Source of the DNA: Robiginitomaculum sp.
GTDB taxonomy: Bacteria > Pseudomonadota > Alphaproteobacteria > Caulobacterales > Maricaulaceae
Assembly (NCBI GenBank): GCA_021776615.1
Contig: JAJFFO010000001.1
Coordinates: forward strand, 31,948 to 95,947
Direction of reading: 5' to 3'
DNA length: 64,000 bases
Below are positions 25,851 to 36,510 of the stretch, piece after piece; the stretch's first letter is position 1, and each line of letters starts with the position of its first letter. The notes beneath the pieces were generated by a model. The model was not told the origin of the DNA, searched no databases, and saw only the letters and a program-made list of their open reading frames with translations. Position numbers and translations under genes: made by a program.

Positions 25851-28800
25851 GCGACGCTAAAACCTTTTTGGACCTCAAAGGTCCACGGGTTTTTACCATG
25901 CCATCGGGCATGCGGTTTTTGCCAGCATTGGCCGAAGGGATTGAGGCGGCGGTGGATCCACATTCGCCCTACGGTCTTAGCGACGCCATGGTTCTGGCCC
26001 CGACCCGGCGTGCCGCCCGGGCTTTGGCCGATGCGTTTGTGCAAAGCCAGCATGCGCGAAATGCTGTTTTATTGCCGCGCATTCGCGCCATTGGTGATGT
26101 CGATGCCGATGAGCCACCGTTTGAGCCGGGCGCATTAGCCTTGCAATCCGCCCGTCCCATGGGCAGCGAACAAAGGCTGTTCGACCTTGCCGCTTTGGTA
26201 CAAAGGCGGATGCAGGCAAATGGTCAAGCGCCGTCTCTGGCCTGCGCTTTGGCAGAAGCCGAAGCCTTAGGGCTATTGATTAGCGAAGCGCAAACCGAAG
26301 AGATTGACGGCTTTGATCTGGCAAAGGAGAAATTCCAGACCAAGCTTAACGGCCAGCCGGAACATGTGCAGCGCGCCGCGCAATTTCTCAGCATTGTTAT
26401 GGAGCACTGGCCCGCCCATTTGCACGCCCAAGGTGCTGCTGACCCGGCGGCATATCGCTCTTTTCTGCTGCGGGCGCTGGCGGAAAATTGGCGAAATCAG
26501 CCACCAAACCACATTATTGTCGCGGCCGGGTCCACTGGCTCGGTGCCGGCCACTGCCGGATTGCTCGACACGGTGGCGCGCTTGCCTTTTGGCGCAGTGG
26601 TTTTGCCGGGGCTGGATGAGAGCCTGTCGGATGCGGACTGGAAGCAAGTGGCGCAAAGCCCCGGCCACCCGCAATATGGTCTGGCGCGGCTATTGCGGCG
26701 CATGGGCTTAAGCCGGGCCGACGTAAAACCATGGCCCGGCGCGCAAGAACCCAAAGCCGCGCGCCGACGCCGACGGCTGATCAATGAAGCCTTATTACCA
26801 GCCGAGGCCACCGCCGGGTGGGGCGAACGCCTGCAACGGCTAAGCGAGGCCGAACGCCTTACCCCCACCCAACTGGTTCATGAAGGACTGGACGGCCTTA
26901 GTCTGGTGGAGGCCGATCATGAAGAGGAAGAGGCGCTGGTGCTGGCCATGGCCATCCGCCATACTTTGCAGGATCCGCAAAAAACCGCCATTTTAATTAC
27001 CCCGGACCGGGCCTTGGCCGAACGGGTGCGCGCGGCGCTTTGGCGTTGGGATATTAATATTGATGACAGCGCCGGTACGGCGTTGGACAAAACTCCCTTG
27101 GGCGTGTTTTTAAGCCTATTAGCGCAAAGCGCCGCGCAGCACGGCGAACCTTCCCTTTTGGCATCGCTGTTGAGCAGCGAATTTTCGCAGCTAAGCCTGC
27201 CAATGGTGAAGGCAACAGCCTGCGCCCGGCAGCTGGAAGCGCATTTTCTGCGCGGCGTCCGGCGCTATGACAGTATTGGTGATTTGCGCCGCACCATCGA
27301 ACACACCGCACCCGACCTTAATGGCATTACCGAAGAACAGCGCGCCCAATTGCTGATCTATTGCCAAACCTTAGAGCAGGCATTCGATCATTTTTCTGCG
27401 CTCGACAAAGCCCCGATTGCGGCATGGGCGGAAGCCCATATCAAGGCCGCGATTACCTTGGCCACCAGCGATGAAAAAACCGGCGATGCGCATTTGTGGC
27501 GCGGGCGTGCGGGCAGTGGGGCGGCAGCCTTATTGCGGGCATTATTGCACGATGCGGGGTCCTTGGGCGACGTTAGTGCGCAGGACTATTGGCATGTATT
27601 CAATAGCTTGGCCGGGCAGCGGCCAATTCGCCCGGAGGCCCCGGCAAACCCGCGCGCGCGTATTTTGGGCCCCTTGGAAGCGCGGATGATTGATGCCGAT
27701 CTGGTGGCGCTGGGCGGTCTTAATGAGGCGTCATGGCCATCCCTGCCCAATCAAGACCCGTTTTTACCGCGCGGTCTGCGGCTGGAACTTGGCCTGCCCG
27801 ACCCGGAGCGACGTTTGGGCCTTGCCGCCCATGATTTCGCCGAGCACGCCAGCAAACCGCAAGTGTTGTTGACCCGCGCCAAACGCAATGGTGCCGAACC
27901 GGCGGTGGCCTCGCGCTGGCTATGGCGTCTTAAAACCCTGATCCGCGCCGCTGCGCCTGAAACCGCGCAAATGCAGGCTATTTTAGCGCCCGATGTGGAT
28001 TATCTTGGTCTTGCCCGCGCATTGGATTTTGTGCCGCCCGAGGCCATTACCCCTGCCCCGGCACCGCGGCCAACACCGCCGCTGGAAAAGCGCCCGCGCA
28101 GTCTTTATGTCACCCGGCTTAAAACGCTGGTGCGCAATCCTTATGCCATTTATGCACGCTTTATTTTAAATCTTGAGCCGTTGGAGCCATTGGGCGAACT
28201 TCCCGGCCCCAAGGAGCGCGGCATGGCAGTGCACGATGCACTGGAAGCCTTTATTGGCTTTGGCGCTTCGCCGGATGACGAAAACGCGCTGGAAAATTTG
28301 AGCGCGCTAATGGCCCAAGGTCTGCGACGTCACGGCTTTGCTGACCACCAAATTCCGGCGCAAAGCGCCCGCTTAAAGCGCGCCAGCGAGTGGATATTGG
28401 CATGGGAGCGCGACCGGCGATTGGCCGGATGGCACTCTGCCATGCTGGAGGGCAAAGGCGCATTGACGCTAAAGCTGGCGGGTGGCGATTTTGCCATCAA
28501 AGCATTTGCCGACCGCATTGATCAGCGCGGTGAAGATTTTGCGGTGCTCGATTATAAAACCGGCGCGGCGGCCAGTCCGGCGGAGGTTTATGCCGGGTTT
28601 GATCCGCAATTACCGCTCGAAGCCGCGATTTTGAAAGATGCCGGTTTTACCAAAGAGGGCAAAACCATATGCGGTACGGCCAGCAGTTTGGGGCTGGTAA
28701 AAATATCTGGCGGTAATCCGCCGGGCGATTGGATTGCGCTGGAAGAAAAGAAAATAAAATCGCTCGGCAAAACCGTCAACGCCCCTGAGTTTGAGGCGCT

Positions 28801-28966
28801 GGCCGTGGCGCAAATCACCCAATTGGTGGGCTGGTTTGACGATCCCGCCAATCCCTATCTGTGCCAGCCACGAGCAAAATATACCGACAGCTTTAGCCAA
28901 TATGATGAATTGGCCCGGCGCGGCGAATGGGCATCCACCGCCGAAGATGATGGCGGCGTATCATGA
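25847..28966 (+). CDS. addB: ATP-dependent helicase/nuclease subunit B (AddB, alphaproteobacterial type)
   Basis: 1039 aa. N-terminal helicase-like region without a canonical Walker A; the C-terminal nuclease domain (from about residue 750, SLYVTRLKTLVRNPYAIYARFIL) ends with the PD-(D/E)xK motif AFADRIDQRGEDFAVLDYKTG. It pairs with AddA to process double-strand breaks for RecA loading. It starts with TTG at 25847, overlapping the murU stop; the first internal ATG (25899) would cut the conserved PRVFTMPSGMRF start. Operon neighbour of addA (ATGA overlap). Confidence 0.92.
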   Translation: MSDAKTFLDLKGPRVFTMPSGMRFLPALAEGIEAAVDPHSPYGLSDAMVLAPTRRAARALADAFVQSQHARNAVLLPRIRAIGDVDADEPPFEPGALALQSARPMGSEQRLFDLAALVQRRMQANGQAPSLACALAEAEALGLLISEAQTEEIDGFDLAKEKFQTKLNGQPEHVQRAAQFLSIVMEHWPAHLHAQGAADPAAYRSFLLRALAENWRNQPPNHIIVAAGSTGSVPATAGLLDTVARLPFGAVVLPGLDESLSDADWKQVAQSPGHPQYGLARLLRRMGLSRADVKPWPGAQEPKAARRRRRLINEALLPAEATAGWGERLQRLSEAERLTPTQLVHEGLDGLSLVEADHEEEEALVLAMAIRHTLQDPQKTAILITPDRALAERVRAALWRWDINIDDSAGTALDKTPLGVFLSLLAQSAAQHGEPSLLASLLSSEFSQLSLPMVKATACARQLEAHFLRGVRRYDSIGDLRRTIEHTAPDLNGITEEQRAQLLIYCQTLEQAFDHFSALDKAPIAAWAEAHIKAAITLATSDEKTGDAHLWRGRAGSGAAALLRALLHDAGSLGDVSAQDYWHVFNSLAGQRPIRPEAPANPRARILGPLEARMIDADLVALGGLNEASWPSLPNQDPFLPRGLRLELGLPDPERRLGLAAHDFAEHASKPQVLLTRAKRNGAEPAVASRWLWRLKTLIRAAAPETAQMQAILAPDVDYLGLARALDFVPPEAITPAPAPRPTPPLEKRPRSLYVTRLKTLVRNPYAIYARFILNLEPLEPLGELPGPKERGMAVHDALEAFIGFGASPDDENALENLSALMAQGLRRHGFADHQIPAQSARLKRASEWILAWERDRRLAGWHSAMLEGKGALTLKLAGGDFAIKAFADRIDQRGEDFAVLDYKTGAAASPAEVYAGFDPQLPLEAAILKDAGFTKEGKTICGTASSLGLVKISGGNPPGDWIALEEKKIKSLGKTVNAPEFEALAVAQITQLVGWFDDPANPYLCQPRAKYTDSFSQYDELARRGEWASTAEDDGGVS

Positions 28967-31900
28967 ACGCTCATCATCAAGCCATCGCCGCCCAGGCCGA
29001 AGCGGCAAACCCGCAAAGCTCTGCCTTTGTCTCGGCCAATGCCGGGTCGGGGAAAACCCATGTGCTGATCAACCGGGTGACCCGTTTGCTGATGGCCGGT
29101 GTGCAACCGCAAAACATATTGTGTGTCACCTATACCAAGGCCGCCGCCGCGGAAATGCTCAACCGCCTGTTCGACCGCTTGGGCGGCTATTCGGTCATGC
29201 AGGACGATGAACTTGGCGAAGCTTTGCGCGAACTGGACCCGCAAATCGCCATTGGCAAGGTCGATTTGCGCCGTGCCCGCGCCTTATTTGCGCTGGCACT
29301 GGAAACCCCGGGCGGCCTGAAAATCCGCACCATTCATTCGTTTTGCGAATCGCTTTTGCGCCGTTTTCCCGCTGAAGCCGGAATTAGCCCGGGCTTTACC
29401 GTTCTTGATGATCGCCAGACCGCCGACATCCGCCATGATTGCATTGCCAGTATCGGGCTTGAGGCCCTGGCCGAACCGGATGGTCCCATCGCGACGGCCA
29501 TTGAACACACCGCCAGCCTTGGGGCCGAGGCACTGGACAGCGTCTATAGTTTCGCCCTTGCCAAAGGCCGCCCGCTGACCGCGATGATTAATCGCCAAGA
29601 CGGGCTGGACGGCGCGATTGCCCTTAGCACCAAACAATTGGGTCTGGAGCCGAACACCAACACGATTAGCGAAACAGAAACTGGCTGGCATGGGCTGGAT
29701 CATTTGGCGCTAAAACGCCTTGCCAATGCCTTGAACGACGGCAAAGCCACCGACCAAAAATGTGCCGCCAAAATCGCTGCGGCGCTACACGCCGACACCG
29801 CGAATAAGTCTCTGGAGGCTTTGTTTGGCGGATTTTTCACGCTGGCTGGCACGCCAATAAGAGCTCTGCCAACCGGCGGCATACGCACGGCACATCCATG
29901 GGTGGTGGAGCTAATTCCAGCCATACAAGAGCAATTGAGTAATATCCGCCAACGCCTGCATGCTGTTGCAGTTTTGGAGAATACCCGCGCTGCTTTGGTG
30001 CTCGGGCAGGCTTTGCATCAACGGTATTGCGCCGCCAAACAACATCAGGGGGCGCTGGATTTTGATGATTTGATTGCCATAAGCGCTGATCTGGTTTCGC
30101 GATCCGACGCCGCCCAATGGGTTTTATATAAGTTGGACTACAATCTTTCGCACATTCTGGTCGATGAAGCACAGGACAATAGTGACGGGCAATGGCAGTT
30201 AGTGCGCAGCCTGTCGCGCGAGTTTTTTGCTGGCAAAGGCGCGCAGGAAGAATCCCGCACGCTGTTTGCAGTGGGCGATCCCAAGCAATCCATCTATTCC
30301 TTTCAGGGCGCTAATCCAGCTTTGTTTTTACAAGAAGCCGAAGCGCTTAAAATCCAAACTCTGGCCCGCGAAGCGCGCTTCACCATGCCTGAACTGGCGC
30401 TGTCCTGGCGGTCCTGCCCGCAAATCCTGTCCATGGTGGATGAGGCATTTTTGCCCTTCATTAGCGCCTCGCTCGAGAAGAAGTTTGCTGGTGACCCGGC
30501 TGATTTCGAGAAGGCGCACCCAAAACCACCAGAACAGGTACCCGAACAGGCACCGGGCTTTGATAACTATATTAATCATCAAGCCCAGCGCGCCGACCAC
30601 AATGGCAGCGTGGAATTGTGGGATCCCGTAGCGCGCCCAGTGGATATGCCAGAGGAAGACCCCGGCGCGCCGGTTGACGCCCCGGCACCGCAAAGCGCGC
30701 GCAATGTTTTAGCCGCCAATATTGCCATCAATATTGAGGATTGGCTGCAGCGCGGGGAATTGGTCGGCGTCAAGGAAGACGGGGTTTGGCGCCAACGGGC
30801 CATCCGCCCCGGCGACATTATGATTTTGGTCAAAAAACGCTCTGGCGGCCTGTTCGAAGAAATTATTCGCCAGCTTAAATCGCGCGGCGTGCCGGTCGCC
30901 GGGGCTGACCGCATGGTGCTCAATGCACAAATCGCCGTGCGCGATTGCCTGAGCGCCGCCAAGGCCGCCGTGCAGGATGCCGATGATTTGTCCTTGGCCG
31001 AATTTTTGCGCAGCCCTTTTTTGCAACCCGCCAAGGCCGATGCGGCCATTATTGACGAAAGTGCCCTTTATAACCTCGCCGCCGACCGGCCGCGTGGACA
31101 AAGCCTTAGCCATGCCTTGCACCTCAATGAAGATCCACGCTTTGATGAAGCGCGCACCTTAATGGCGCATTTGCGCCGCGCCGCTGCTAAGCAAACGCCG
31201 TTTGGCTTTTTTGCCAGCCTGCTGTTTCGCCAAAGCCAAACCGGCGAGAGCTATGCCAAAAGACTGTATGCCCGCCTTGGCCGCGAAGCCGAAGACCCGG
31301 TGCGCGAATTTTTGTCCAATGCCCTGGCGCATCAAAACCAACAGGCCCCGGCTCTGGTGCGCTTCATCGCCCAAAGCGCGCAAGATGAAGCGCAGATAAA
31401 ACGCGAAATGGAGGGCGCCAGCAATGCCGTGCGGGTAATGACGGTGCACGCCGCCAAGGGGCTGGAAGCACCGTTGGTGATTTTGCCAGACACCGCCAGC
31501 GGACCGGGACGGCCACGCAGTTCGGGCCTGATGTTCGGGCCGCAAGACGCGCTATTGTGGTCGCCAAAAAAACAAAACGACCCCGCAATCTGTGCTGGCC
31601 TTCGCGAACAGGAGGCGGCGTTGGACCGGCAGGAACATTTGCGCCTTCTCTACGTCGCCATGACCCGCGCCCAGGACCGGTTGATCATCTGCGGGGCGCA
31701 AATGGGCCATGGTGAAGGCCGCATGGAGGAAGATAGCTGGTACACGGTCTGCGCCAACGCCTTCGCCCGTAAAACCGCTGGTGATGAAATACAAGCGTTT
31801 GAAACCAAAGCCGGCAATGCGGCCAAACGCTATGGACCGGTGCCCAAAACTACCGCCAGCAATGCGGCAGAAGCCCCATTTGTTGAAAACTGCTCGGTTG

Positions 31901-32535
31901 TGGCTTTGCCTGACTGGGCAACAAAACCATTGGTTGCTCAGGCACCCGCGCCGCGCCGCGCTGCGCCATCGCGCTGGATGGACGATGACGATGAGTTGGC
32001 TCCGGTAATGTCGCCTTTGGCCGATGGCGGGGCGAAGCGGTTTAAGCGCGGGCTGCTCATCCACACTTTGTTACAATCGCTGCCGGATATGGCCGTGGAT
32101 TTACGCCCTGAAGCCGCGCAAAATTACCTCGCCGCACAGCCGGATCTGGACGCCGGGCAAATCGACGAAATTATTGCCGCCGTATTTGGTGTATTGGAAG
32201 AACCGGCGTTTGCAGCGCTGTTTGGACCCAATAGCCGCGCCGAAATACCGATAAGCGGGCATGCCGCCGATTTGGCCGATAATCTCATCATTGCCGGGCA
32301 GATTGACCGCATTCTGGTCACCGAAGAGCAAGTGCTGGTCGTGGATTTCAAAACTAACCGCCCCGCGCCCAAGCGCGCCGAGGACGTGCCCAAGATTTAT
32401 TTACAGCAGATGCGGGCTTACCGCGCTTTGCTGCGTGAATTATGGCCAAACCGCGAAATTCATTGCGCTTTATTGTGGACAGACGGCCCGGCATTAATGC
32501 CCCTCGCGCAGAATTTACTGGACGTGAAGCCCTAA
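28963..32535 (+). CDS. addA: ATP-dependent helicase/nuclease subunit A (AddA)
   Basis: 1190 aa UvrD-like helicase with RecB-type nuclease. Walker A SANAGSGKTHVLINR near residue 24, motif Ib VTYTKAAAAEM, motif II VDEAQDNSDGQWQLV near residue 400 (usual family form DEAQDTSPEQW), GDPKQSIYSFQGA, TVHAAKGLEAPLVILP and LLYVAMTRAQDRL. The C-terminal nuclease motif is DRILVTEEQVLVVDFKTNRP near 1120. It repairs breaks with AddB. ATG overlaps the addB stop. Confidence 0.95.
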   Translation: MNAHHQAIAAQAEAANPQSSAFVSANAGSGKTHVLINRVTRLLMAGVQPQNILCVTYTKAAAAEMLNRLFDRLGGYSVMQDDELGEALRELDPQIAIGKVDLRRARALFALALETPGGLKIRTIHSFCESLLRRFPAEAGISPGFTVLDDRQTADIRHDCIASIGLEALAEPDGPIATAIEHTASLGAEALDSVYSFALAKGRPLTAMINRQDGLDGAIALSTKQLGLEPNTNTISETETGWHGLDHLALKRLANALNDGKATDQKCAAKIAAALHADTANKSLEALFGGFFTLAGTPIRALPTGGIRTAHPWVVELIPAIQEQLSNIRQRLHAVAVLENTRAALVLGQALHQRYCAAKQHQGALDFDDLIAISADLVSRSDAAQWVLYKLDYNLSHILVDEAQDNSDGQWQLVRSLSREFFAGKGAQEESRTLFAVGDPKQSIYSFQGANPALFLQEAEALKIQTLAREARFTMPELALSWRSCPQILSMVDEAFLPFISASLEKKFAGDPADFEKAHPKPPEQVPEQAPGFDNYINHQAQRADHNGSVELWDPVARPVDMPEEDPGAPVDAPAPQSARNVLAANIAINIEDWLQRGELVGVKEDGVWRQRAIRPGDIMILVKKRSGGLFEEIIRQLKSRGVPVAGADRMVLNAQIAVRDCLSAAKAAVQDADDLSLAEFLRSPFLQPAKADAAIIDESALYNLAADRPRGQSLSHALHLNEDPRFDEARTLMAHLRRAAAKQTPFGFFASLLFRQSQTGESYAKRLYARLGREAEDPVREFLSNALAHQNQQAPALVRFIAQSAQDEAQIKREMEGASNAVRVMTVHAAKGLEAPLVILPDTASGPGRPRSSGLMFGPQDALLWSPKKQNDPAICAGLREQEAALDRQEHLRLLYVAMTRAQDRLIICGAQMGHGEGRMEEDSWYTVCANAFARKTAGDEIQAFETKAGNAAKRYGPVPKTTASNAAEAPFVENCSVVALPDWATKPLVAQAPAPRRAAPSRWMDDDDELAPVMSPLADGGAKRFKRGLLIHTLLQSLPDMAVDLRPEAAQNYLAAQPDLDAGQIDEIIAAVFGVLEEPAFAALFGPNSRAEIPISGHAADLADNLIIAGQIDRILVTEEQVLVVDFKTNRPAPKRAEDVPKIYLQQMRAYRALLRELWPNREIHCALLWTDGPALMPLAQNLLDVKP

Positions 32536-32549
32536 AACCGGCGCACACC

Positions 32550-32578
32550 TTGACGCGGCGCGTCCGCATCCCTAGCTA
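32550..32578 (+). promoter_or_regulatory. Possible promoter before trxA
   Basis: TTGACG (32550-32555) and TAGCTA (32573-32578) are separated by 17 nt in the 91-nt addA-trxA gap. The -10 is weak; trxA could also be read through from addA. Confidence 0.3.
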
Positions 32579-32626
32579 GCGGAGGAAGGGCGTGCACCCG
32601 CGCCAAATCTGTTTTAGGAGTTTGCC

Positions 32627-32977
32627 ATGTCAACAATTGCCGTAAGCGATGATTCTTTCGAAACGGACGTTCTGAATGCCGAAGGCCCCGTATTGGTGGA
32701 CTTTTGGGCGGAATGGTGTGGGCCTTGTAAACAGATTGGGCCACTTTTGGACGAATTGGGCCAGGAACTCGAAGGCAAGGTCACCATCGCCAAGGTCAAT
32801 ATTGACGAAAACCCCGGTACGCCGGGCAAATATGGCGTGCGCGGCATTCCCACCCTAATGCTATTTCAAAATGGCCAAGTGGCATCCACAAAAGTCGGTG
32901 CCATGCCCAAGAGTAAAATTTCCGATTGGTTGAACGGCGCGGTTACCGCCGATAGTGCCGCAAAAACCGGCGCTTAA
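32627..32977 (+). CDS. trxA: Thioredoxin
   Basis: 116 aa. Active site WCGPCK with Cys31 and Cys34, the cis-Pro of RGIPTLMLF and the usual [12 protein letters not shown] end. Cytosolic disulfide reductase coupled to thioredoxin reductase. AGGAG lies 8 nt before ATG 32627. It stands between the addAB operon and the convergent folC gene, a common alphaproteobacterial arrangement. Confidence 0.95.
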   Translation: MSTIAVSDDSFETDVLNAEGPVLVDFWAEWCGPCKQIGPLLDELGQELEGKVTIAKVNIDENPGTPGKYGVRGIPTLMLFQNGQVASTKVGAMPKSKISDWLNGAVTADSAAKTGA

Positions 32978-32999
32978 GGTCAGGACCCGTTAGTTCCAT

Positions 33000-34301
33000 T
33001 CATTTTTGCTGATTTAAAGCCAAAACCTCGCCCGCGAGATAGAGCGAGCCGCAGACCACGACCATGGGGCTTTCGCCGGCTTCAAATGCCATTTCAAATG
33101 CTGCACCCAGATCGGGTGCGATGCTGGGGGCCAAGCCAACGCTTTGGCCCTCAGCCTGCATTTGGGCGGTGCTCATTGGATTTGGGGCGCTGGCCACCGG
33201 CACACAAATAATCTGCGGGTTCAGCGAGACAAAGCTTTCAAAATAGCGGCGGGCGTCCTTGGTATTTTGAATGCCGACAATCAGAACCAACGTGTTTTTG
33301 GTTTTCGCCCAACGCGAAGCAATGGTCGTTGCCAACGCCTTTGCTGCGTGGGGGTTGTGCGCCCCATCAACAATAATTTGCGCATTTTTCTTCGCGGCCA
33401 GATTAGCCAGTTTTCCCTTTGTTATACGCTCAAAGCGCCCCGGCCAAATTGCCTGCTCCAATCCGGCGGCAATCGCCCGATGATCCCAGCCAAAATGTAA
33501 TGCGGCGGCCACTGCAAGACCGGCATTTTGAATTTGATGGGTGCCAGACAAACCCGGCAATGGCAGGTCGAGCAATTGATCGCCATCCTCATAGAGCAGA
33601 CGGCCATTTTCTTCGCGTGCGTGAAAGTCCTCACCGGCGAACGCTATACGCGCGCTCATGCGGGCACTGGTGTGCTCGAGAATTTGCCGTGGAATTTCGC
33701 TTTGCCGGGCGCTCAAAATCCGCGCACCGGGTTTGATAATACCGGCTTTGGCAGCGGCAATATTAGCGATATCGTCTGTGAGATAATCCGCATGGTCATG
33801 GGCAATCGGCGTGATCAGGCAAAGCGCCGGGTTCTCCAAAACATTGGTGGCATCAAATTCGCCGCCAAGGCCCACCTCAATAAGGGCAATATCCGCCGGA
33901 TTTTGCGCAAATGCTAAAAACATGGCGGCGGTGAGCATTTCATATTGCGTGGCAGGAGCACCATCATTGGCGCTCTGCACCGCCTCCAGCACATCGGCCA
34001 GTGCCGCATCCGTCATCACGCCGCTGCCGCCCAAAACATAACGCTCATTAAGGCGCAGCAGATGCGGGCTGGTGTGTATATGAGCGGTCAGGCCACCCGC
34101 TTTGGCGATGGCCGCCAAAAACGCAATGCACGAGCCTTTGCCATTGGTACCAGCCACATGCACCATTGGCGGCAATTGCTTATGGGGATTGCCCAACTTG
34201 CCCAGCAAAGCGCGCACGCGATCCAGTGAAAGATCAATTTGAGAAGGGTGCAGCGCGCTAAAATGCTGCACAGCACGCTCGATACGTACTTGGTGGATCA
34301 A
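33000..34301 (-). CDS. folC: Bifunctional dihydrofolate synthase/folylpolyglutamate synthase
   Basis: 433 aa Mur-ligase-like protein: ATP loop [18 protein letters not shown] at 48-65, the omega-loop [24 protein letters not shown], and C-terminal [13 protein letters not shown] with [12 protein letters not shown]. It adds glutamate to dihydropteroate and to folates. The start is TTG at 34301 overlapping the accD stop (TTGA on the minus strand); no better ATG exists before the conserved GTNGKGS. Last gene of the trp-accD-folC operon. Confidence 0.93.
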   Translation of the reverse strand: MIHQVRIERAVQHFSALHPSQIDLSLDRVRALLGKLGNPHKQLPPMVHVAGTNGKGSCIAFLAAIAKAGGLTAHIHTSPHLLRLNERYVLGGSGVMTDAALADVLEAVQSANDGAPATQYEMLTAAMFLAFAQNPADIALIEVGLGGEFDATNVLENPALCLITPIAHDHADYLTDDIANIAAAKAGIIKPGARILSARQSEIPRQILEHTSARMSARIAFAGEDFHAREENGRLLYEDGDQLLDLPLPGLSGTHQIQNAGLAVAAALHFGWDHRAIAAGLEQAIWPGRFERITKGKLANLAAKKNAQIIVDGAHNPHAAKALATTIASRWAKTKNTLVLIVGIQNTKDARRYFESFVSLNPQIICVPVASAPNPMSTAQMQAEGQSVGLAPSIAPDLGAAFEMAFEAGESPMVVVCGSLYLAGEVLALNQQK

Positions 34302-35161
34302 GCGGCTGCCGATGCGCCAAGCAAGGACAGAAGATTAGCCAGATAGGCTTTAAGCCCGCGCCGATCAACCACGGCATCGACCATGCCTTTTTCCAGCAAA
34401 TATTCCGAGCGCTGCGCCCCTTCGGGCAGTTTTTCGCGAATGGTTTGTTCAATCACCCGCGGCCCGGAAAAACAGATCAGCGCCCGTGGCTCAGCCAAAT
34501 GCACATCGCCCAGCATCGCATAAGACGCGGTAACACCGCCCGAAGTTGGATCGGTCAGCACCACCACATAAGGCAGGCTCGCCGCGTTCAGCTCATTGAC
34601 CAACAAGGTAGTGCGCGGCATTTGCATCAGCGACAAAGCGCCCTCTTGCATGCGTGCGCCGCCCGAAGCAATAAATGCCACCAAGGGCAATTCGCGCTGC
34701 AGCGCGGCTTCGGCAGCGGCAATAAAACCCTCCCCAGCTGCCATGCCCAAGGATCCGCCCATAAAGGCGAAATCCTGCACAAATACCACGGCCTCAGCAC
34801 CATCAATTTTGCCAATACCGGCACTGGTGGCGTCATCATCGCCAGTTTTGGCGCGCGCCGCTTTAATTCGGTCGGTGTATTTTTTGTCGTCACGAAATTT
34901 TAAAGGATCGGCAACAACCGCAGGAATTTCAATGCGCTCGAACGCGCCATCGTCGAAAATCAATTTGAAGCGCGTGGCCGCATTAATGCGCATGTGATGG
35001 CCAGCGGGGGTGACAAACTGGGCGGCGGCCAGATCTTCCTGAAACACCATTTCGCCGGAAAGTGGGCACTTCACCCACAGGTTCTCCGGCGTGTCGCGCT
35101 TGGCGAATATTTTTTTCATCCCCGGTGGGGTAAGACGGTCGATCCAGTTAATGGTGTTCAT
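34298..35161 (-). CDS. accD: Acetyl-CoA carboxylase carboxyltransferase subunit beta
   Basis: 287 aa. Carboxyltransferase core with [38 protein letters not shown] and [18 protein letters not shown]. The N-terminal zinc ribbon seen in E. coli (two CxxC pairs) is degenerate: CPLSGEMV keeps only Cys32, and the second pair reads VTPAGHH. Many alphaproteobacterial AccD proteins show this loss, so it is likely normal for the lineage. It makes malonyl-CoA with AccA and biotin-carboxyl-carrier protein. Confidence 0.95.
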   Translation of the reverse strand: MNTINWIDRLTPPGMKKIFAKRDTPENLWVKCPLSGEMVFQEDLAAAQFVTPAGHHMRINAATRFKLIFDDGAFERIEIPAVVADPLKFRDDKKYTDRIKAARAKTGDDDATSAGIGKIDGAEAVVFVQDFAFMGGSLGMAAGEGFIAAAEAALQRELPLVAFIASGGARMQEGALSLMQMPRTTLLVNELNAASLPYVVVLTDPTSGGVTASYAMLGDVHLAEPRALICFSGPRVIEQTIREKLPEGAQRSEYLLEKGMVDAVVDRRGLKAYLANLLSLLGASAAA

Positions 35162-35179
35162 GGTTCAACTCTTAACTAT

Positions 35180-35995
35180 TTAGGCCTGCTGGCGCGCTGT
35201 GTGTACCGCATCGCTTAAAGAACGGGTTAGATCCAGTGCTTCTTTTATACCATTCCTGGCCATGGCGTCGACTATGGCGCTGCCAACGACCACAGCATCG
35301 GCACTGAGCGCAATTTGCGCCGCCTTTTGCGGGGTGCGCACACCAAAACCCACCGCGACCGGCAGGCCGCTGGCGGCGCGAATACGCGCCACCGCTTTTT
35401 GTACCGGATCAGCATCAGGCACGGCTGCGCCGGTCACACCGGCGACCGAAACATAATAAACAAAACCCCTGGTATTCGCCACTACCGTTGGCAAACGCTG
35501 GTCGTCTGTTGTCGGCGTGGCCAAGCGGATCAGCGCCAAGCCGTATTCTTCAAAGGCGTCGCGCAATGGCGCATCTTCTTCGGGCGGCAGATCGACAATG
35601 ATGGCCCCGTCAATGCCGCTGGCATGACAGGCTTTGGCGAAAGCTTCGCAACCCATATGGTGCACGGGATTATAATACCCCATGACAATCATCGGGGTTT
35701 GCGTGTCCGTGCGACGAAATTTGGCAGCCATTTTGAGAACGTCGTTGGTGCGCACCCCGGCATTAAGCGACCGCAAGGCCGCCGCCTGTATCGCCCCGCC
35801 ATCGGCCATCGGGTCGGAAAACGGCATGCCAAGCTCGATAATGTCGGTACCAGCGCCCGGCAGGCCATCTAGCAATTGCGCGGATTTTCCCAATCCCGGA
35901 TCACCGCCCATAACATAAGCGACAAAAGCGGCGCGATCTTGGGCGGCCAGCGCCGCAAAACGCGCTTCAAGCCGGGCGGCGCCGGTCACAGTCAC
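35180..35995 (-). CDS. trpA: Tryptophan synthase alpha chain
   Basis: 271 aa TIM barrel. Catalytic Glu54 and Asp65 in ELGMPFSDPMADGGAIQ, GDPGLG near the N-terminus and the phosphate-binding VAVGFGVRTPQKAA near residue 216. It splits indole-3-glycerol phosphate to indole for TrpB. The start is GTG at 35995 overlapping the stop of the inserted lipoprotein gene (GTGA). It is normally immediately after trpB; here a lipoprotein gene separates them. Confidence 0.95.
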   Translation of the reverse strand: MTVTGAARLEARFAALAAQDRAAFVAYVMGGDPGLGKSAQLLDGLPGAGTDIIELGMPFSDPMADGGAIQAAALRSLNAGVRTNDVLKMAAKFRRTDTQTPMIVMGYYNPVHHMGCEAFAKACHASGIDGAIIVDLPPEEDAPLRDAFEEYGLALIRLATPTTDDQRLPTVVANTRGFVYYVSVAGVTGAAVPDADPVQKAVARIRAASGLPVAVGFGVRTPQKAAQIALSADAVVVGSAIVDAMARNGIKEALDLTRSLSDAVHTARQQA

Positions 35996-36510
35996 TGCGG
36001 TGACCCTTTACATTCAGAATTAGCGTCCATAACGAATGTCCAAGAGACTTTAGGAAAATCAGTCCAATTCATCTTCGCTCCGTCCAGTGGCCGATCACTC
36101 ACTGCGGACATTTCTTCAAACTGCTCTTCATTTTCTATAAACCAGCCAGCAACTGTTAATCTTTGGGTGCATTGTTTGTTGCTAGAAGGTTTTTCGAAAT
36201 AAAAACCATTTGCCGCTCCACCGGCACCTTCCCAGCCCAGCTTTCGCAACTCTGCAAAATATAGGTATTCAATCCGTACACCATCTACCATTTGTGGTGG
36301 ATCATCATAACCAATACAAACGGAATTTTCGGATAATGCTGGGTACCAATAACTGAGAGGACAGTTTTCGGGGATATAGGTGCCTTCGAGAATCGGTAAC
36401 TCCAATCCGTCGGGGAGTATTAACCGAGAAGCATCTTTATCCATTTTTGCATCGCACGCGCTCAATACAAATATGCTTGAGAGCATCACAGCATATTTTA
36501 GCGGGCTCAT
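35992..36510 (-). CDS. Uncharacterised lipoprotein gene inserted between trpB and trpA
   Basis: 172 aa, not recognised. N-terminal lipoprotein signal with lipobox LSAC ([22 protein letters not shown]). Remaining sequence is soluble with Tyr/Trp/Pro-rich segments ([38 protein letters not shown]) and four Cys after the lipid Cys. It overlaps trpB at its start (ATGA) and trpA at its end (GTGA), so all three are coupled. Its base composition differs: 76 of 180 bases G/C over 36001-36180 (42%), against 42 of 60 (70%) over 36601-36660 in trpB. This points to a recently acquired or fast-evolving gene. Confidence 0.8.
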   Translation of the reverse strand: MSPLKYAVMLSSIFVLSACDAKMDKDASRLILPDGLELPILEGTYIPENCPLSYWYPALSENSVCIGYDDPPQMVDGVRIEYLYFAELRKLGWEGAGGAANGFYFEKPSSNKQCTQRLTVAGWFIENEEQFEEMSAVSDRPLDGAKMNWTDFPKVSWTFVMDANSECKGSPQ

